In this document: positions 43,085-45,844 of the stretch, piece after piece | How the letters are laid out: each line of letters opens with the position of its first letter | How positions within the stretch are numbered: the first letter of the stretch is position 1 | DNA from: Frankia nepalensis | GTDB taxonomy: Bacteria; Actinomycetota; Actinomycetes; Frankiales; Frankiaceae | Assembly (NCBI RefSeq): GCF_016786325.1 | Contig: NZ_JADWYU010000220.1 | Coordinates: 5,468-51,311 of the forward strand | Direction of reading: 5' to 3' | Length of the DNA: 45,844 nt | Translations under genes and position numbers: made by a program | The notes under the pieces: generated by a model | What the model was told of the DNA's origin: nothing | What the model saw: the letters and a program-made list of their open reading frames with translations, nothing else | Databases searched by the model: none

Positions 43085-43639
43085 ATGGTGGGGTCGGGGT
43101 CGGCGGGACGTGGGGCGGTGGACGCCGGTCGGGACCCGGTGGGCGTCGCCCGGGAGATCTGTCTGCGGCAGCTGACGGTGCGGGCGCGCAGCCGGGCGGA
43201 ACTGGCGGCGACGTTGCGGCGGCGTGGGGTCGCCGACGACGTCGCCCAGGAGACCCTGGACCGGCTGACAGCGGTCGGGCTGATCGACGACGACGCCTTC
43301 GCCGCCGCGGTGATCTCCTCGGGCCGCGAGAACAAGGGTCTCGCGAGGCAAGGGCTCGCGGCCGAGCTGCGCCGCCGGGGGGTCGACGACGAGGTGGCGG
43401 CGAGCGCGCTCGCCGGCCTCAGCGGCGACGAGGAGGCGACTGCCCGCGCGCTCGCCGCCCGCCGGCTGCGAACCATGGACGGACTGGAGCGGCGCGTCCA
43501 ACTGCGTCGACTGGTCGCCATGCTCGGCCGGAAGGGGTATTCGACGGACCTCGCGGTCCGGGTGGTCACCGACCTGCTCGGACCCGGCGGCGACGAGGCC
43601 GGCGACGAGGCCGAAGCCGATCTCGCGGACGACATCTGA
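43085..43639 (+). CDS. recX: Regulatory protein RecX
   Basis: 184 residues, small helical protein that caps and inhibits RecA filaments. Three-helix RecX repeats are visible: ICLRQLTVRARSRAELAATL, RLTAVGLIDDDAFAAAVI, LAAELRRRGVDDEVAASAL and the final LVAMLGRKGYSTDLAVRVV. The C-terminus is acidic (GDEAEADLADDI). AGGAGGA upstream of ATG 43085. Conserved recA-recX order. Confidence 0.93.
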   Translation: MVGSGSAGRGAVDAGRDPVGVAREICLRQLTVRARSRAELAATLRRRGVADDVAQETLDRLTAVGLIDDDAFAAAVISSGRENKGLARQGLAAELRRRGVDDEVAASALAGLSGDEEATARALAARRLRTMDGLERRVQLRRLVAMLGRKGYSTDLAVRVVTDLLGPGGDEAGDEAEADLADDI

Positions 43640-43736
43640 CGACCCGACGATCGGTCCGTGATCCACTGAGGGCGCCTCCAGGGGTGTCGGCTCATCTGGA
43701 CCGGGCGGGAACCGTCGGTCCGCTCATCGCTATTTC

Positions 43737-43766
43737 TTGACCCAGGAAAAGCGATCGACCTACGCT
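43737..43766 (+). promoter_or_regulatory. Sigma-A promoter upstream of rny (TTGACC-N18-TACGCT)
   Basis: TTGACC (43737-43742), 18 bases, TACGCT (43761-43766). This is the best -35/-10 pair in the window. Transcription would start near 43773, about 275 bases before the rny start codon. Confidence 0.65.
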
Positions 43767-43772
43767 CGCCAA

Positions 43773-44047
43773 CAGTGCGAGGACTCCCGCGGACAACGCG
43801 GTCGCGATAGTTGGCTAACTGCACACGAGGGCAACTCCGAGCGTTCGGCGAACGTGCTCAAGGGCCCTGCCACGGCGTGGTGTCGTTGTTCACGCCGCTG
43901 TCGGCTCAGGATCACACGTCGATTGTCGACGGTGCATGAAGGCGTGGCCGCGTCTTCTCCCCGCCCTGGTGGACGCCGCCGTCTTGCGCGGGTCCTTCGC
44001 CGCTCCGGCCCGTTCCACGGGCATTGGCGGCAGCGGGAGGAGCAGCT
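43773..44047 (+). other. Long structured rny 5' leader
   Basis: About 275 bases between the predicted start site and the TTG of rny, with lower GC than the genes around it. Hairpins visible: CGTTC/GAACG around 43850, CCAC/GTGG near 43870, and a perfect CGTCGA-TTG-TCGACG at 43917-43931. The 408-base gap 43640-44047 has no recognised gene or tRNA. An open frame from ATG 43936 runs into rny and looks non-coding. Confidence 0.45.
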
Positions 44048-45763
44048 TTGGTCAGCGTGCTCGTGGCCCTCGTCGCGGTGGTGCTGGTCGCCGTCGTCGC
44101 CCTGACCGTGGTCGTCCTGAGACTGATGCGCGCGGGGGCTCGGGCCACCGGCGCCGCGGCCGTCCCCCCACCTCCCACGGCCGAGGCCGCCGCGCGGATC
44201 TCCCCGCTCGATGAGGCCGATCCGGGCGGAACCGAGAGGACCGCCGCGCTGCTGGCCGCCCAGGCCGAGGCCGTCGCCCGCGCGGAGGCCGCCGCGCGGG
44301 AGAAGGCCGAGGCCACGACCCGGGAACAGGCCGAGGCACTCGCCCGCAAGCTCGCCGAGGCGGAACGAGACCGCGCCGAGGCCGCCCGCCGCGAGGCGCT
44401 GGCCGAGCGGGACAAGACCCTCGCCGAGCTGCGCGGCCAGCGCGAGGAACTGCGCGAGTGGGACAACCGGCTCGGCCAGCGGGAGGCCCGCATCGAGGAA
44501 CGGCTCGCCGCCCTGGAGGACCAGACCCGTCGGATCGAGACCCGCGACCGGGAGCTGGCTGAGCGTGACGCCGCGCTGGCCCGGCGCGCCAGGGAGGGTG
44601 AGGAGCTCGACGCCCGCCGCGTGTCCGCGCTCGAGCAGGCGGCCGGCATGACGTCGGCGGAGGCGCGTACCGAGCTGTTGGCCGTCGTCGAGCGGCAGGC
44701 CCGCCTGGAAGCCGCCACGCTCGCCCGCGAGATCGAGGCCCGCGCCGAGGAGGAGGCCACCGACCGGGCCCGCCGGATCGTCACCCTCGCGATCCAGCGG
44801 GTCGCCGCCGAGCAGACCGCCGAATCGGTGGTCTCGGTGCTGCACCTGCCAGGCGACGAGATGAAGGGGCGGATCATCGGCCGGGAGGGCCGCAACATCC
44901 GCGCCTTCGAGTCGGTCACCGGGGTGAACGTCGTCATCGACGACACCCCGGAGGCCGTCCTGCTCAGCTGCTTCGACCCGGTCCGCCGGGAGGTCGGCCG
45001 GATCACCCTGTCCGCGCTGGTCGCCGACGGCCGGATCCATCCGCAGCGCATCGAGGAGGAGTACGAGCGCGCCCAGCGCGAGGTCGAGGCCCGCTGCGTG
45101 CGTGCCGGACAGGACGCCCTCGTCGAGGTCGGCATCGGTGAGATGCACCCGGACCTGGTCGTGCTGCTCGGCCGGTTGCGCTACCGCACCAGCTATGGCC
45201 AGAACGTGCTCGCGCATCTCGTCGAGTCGGCGCACCTGGCCGGCGTGATGGCCGCCGAGCTGCGGCTGCCCGGGGCGATCGCCAAACGCGGCACCCTGCT
45301 GCACGACCTGGGCAAGGCGCTCACCCACGAGGTCGAGGGCTCGCACGCGCTCGTCGGCGCCGAGATCGCCCGCCGTTACGGCGAGCACGAGGACGTCGTC
45401 CACGCCATCGAGGCCCACCACAACGAGGTCGAGCCCCGCTCGGTCGAGGCGGTGCTCACCCAGGCCGCCGACGCGATCTCCGGCGGCCGCCCAGGTGCCC
45501 GCCGCGACAGCCTCGAGTCCTACGTCCGGCGCCTCGAACGGATCGAGCAGATCGCCGGCGAGCGGCCAGGCGTCGAGCGGGTGTTCGCGATGCAGGCCGG
45601 ACGCGAGGTCCGGGTGATGGTCGTCCCCGACGAGGTCGACGACACCGCCGCGCACCTGCTCGCCCGCGACGTCGCCCGCCAGATCGAGGACGAGCTCACC
45701 TACCCGGGCCAGATCCGCGTCACCGTCGTCCGCGAGACCCGCGCCATCGAGACCGCGCGCTGA
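44048..45763 (+). CDS. rny: Ribonuclease Y
   Basis: Membrane-anchored endoribonuclease that initiates mRNA decay. 571 residues. An N-terminal transmembrane helix (about 4-28, VALVAVVLVAVVALTVVVL) is followed by a long Ala/Glu/Arg coiled coil (about 55-215). The KH domain near 260-330 has MKGRIIGREGRNIRAFE. The HD domain has LLHDLGKALTHEVEGSHAL near 417 and IEAHHNEVEPRS. The TTG at 44048 is chosen because GGGAGGAG (44035-44042) lies five bases before it; GTG 44057 is the alternative. Third RNA-decay enzyme in the window, next to recA-recX as in other actinobacteria. Confidence 0.95.
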   Translation: MVSVLVALVAVVLVAVVALTVVVLRLMRAGARATGAAAVPPPPTAEAAARISPLDEADPGGTERTAALLAAQAEAVARAEAAAREKAEATTREQAEALARKLAEAERDRAEAARREALAERDKTLAELRGQREELREWDNRLGQREARIEERLAALEDQTRRIETRDRELAERDAALARRAREGEELDARRVSALEQAAGMTSAEARTELLAVVERQARLEAATLAREIEARAEEEATDRARRIVTLAIQRVAAEQTAESVVSVLHLPGDEMKGRIIGREGRNIRAFESVTGVNVVIDDTPEAVLLSCFDPVRREVGRITLSALVADGRIHPQRIEEEYERAQREVEARCVRAGQDALVEVGIGEMHPDLVVLLGRLRYRTSYGQNVLAHLVESAHLAGVMAAELRLPGAIAKRGTLLHDLGKALTHEVEGSHALVGAEIARRYGEHEDVVHAIEAHHNEVEPRSVEAVLTQAADAISGGRPGARRDSLESYVRRLERIEQIAGERPGVERVFAMQAGREVRVMVVPDEVDDTAAHLLARDVARQIEDELTYPGQIRVTVVRETRAIETAR

Positions 45764-45787
45764 GTTGTCTGGTTCGCTCCGTCCGGG

Positions 45788-45840
45788 CGCGGCGCTCCGG
45801 CCCCTTGCTCGCTGCGCTCCCAAGGGACCTCCGCGCCGCG
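45788..45840 (+). terminator. Long imperfect hairpin after rny
   Basis: CGCGGCGC (45788-45795) pairs with GCGCCGCG (45833-45840) and CCCTTG (45802-45807) with CAAGGG (45821-45826), with a small internal loop and a 13-base apical loop. It lies 25 bases past the rny stop. Either a terminator or a dispersed palindromic element; it runs to the window edge. Confidence 0.5.
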
Positions 45841-45844
45841 TCCT

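Noticed and set aside
42837-43175. 112-codon ORF between recA and recX
   Set aside because: Arg/Gly/Ala-rich, no ribosome site, overlaps the recX start region.
43936-44214. 92-codon ORF from ATG 43936 running into rny
   Set aside because: Poor coding bias in the overlap and no Shine-Dalgarno; more likely part of the rny leader.

Overview
The window is very GC-rich (well over 70% by eye, with G or C in nearly every third codon position). Gene content and order are those of an actinobacterium. The run pnp - M16 peptidase - dapB - thyX, then dapA - rnj - ftsK - HTH protein - rimO - pgsA - cinA - clgR - pspA - pspM, then DUF3046 - recA - recX - rny is the conserved block around recA known from mycobacteria and Streptomyces. 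Codon usage, GC-only spacer tracts and the CU044_5270-family protein suggest Frankia or a close relative. That placement is inference.

Layout. (1) 1-4941: polynucleotide phosphorylase, an M16 zinc peptidase and dapB, all on +. (2) 4984-7574, on -: thyX and a histidyl-tRNA synthetase of eukaryote/archaeal type. (3) 7879-12178: a lidless Hsp70 followed by a large partner-like protein with a degenerate J-like segment and two FN3-like modules. (4) 12235-14110: an ECF sigma factor with an overlapping membrane-anchored partner. (5) 14414-18219: phosphoketolase and acetate kinase, a short route from sugar phosphates to acetate and ATP. (6) 18279-20753: an unrecognised membrane protein on -, a divergent small gene with its own promoter and hairpin terminator, and a 19-20 bp tandem repeat. 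(7) 20754-31145: dapA, RNase J, FtsK, a RodZ-like protein, RimO, PgsA and CinA. (8) 31432-34564: ClgR, Dps, PspA and PspM, an envelope-stress group. (9) 34658-41470: giant helicase Lhr, a frameshifted MFS transporter and a DUF3046 protein. (10) 41471-45763: the recA control region, recA, recX and RNase Y.

How the genes work together. Three core RNA-decay enzymes lie within 46 kb: PNPase, RNase J and RNase Y. Lysine/peptidoglycan precursor synthesis (dapB, dapA) is interleaved with them. DNA repair and chromosome handling (recA, recX, lhr, ftsK) share what look like DNA-damage promoters. recA has a perfect LexA (SOS) box, a RecA-NDp/PafBC-type promoter and two perfect DnaA boxes within about 90 bp. 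PafBC-like elements with the same 8-base spacing also sit before lhr and dapA. Several genes (dapA, ftsK, rimO, lhr, DUF3046) appear to be leaderless, with a -10 element 6-7 bases before the start codon.

Least-explained items: the Hsp70/J-like/FN3 pair, the 54-residue gene at 20048-20212, the tandem repeat at 20354-20522, the DnaA boxes at recA and the hairpin inside lhr. No tRNA, rRNA, CRISPR array, transposase, integrase or phage gene was recognised.
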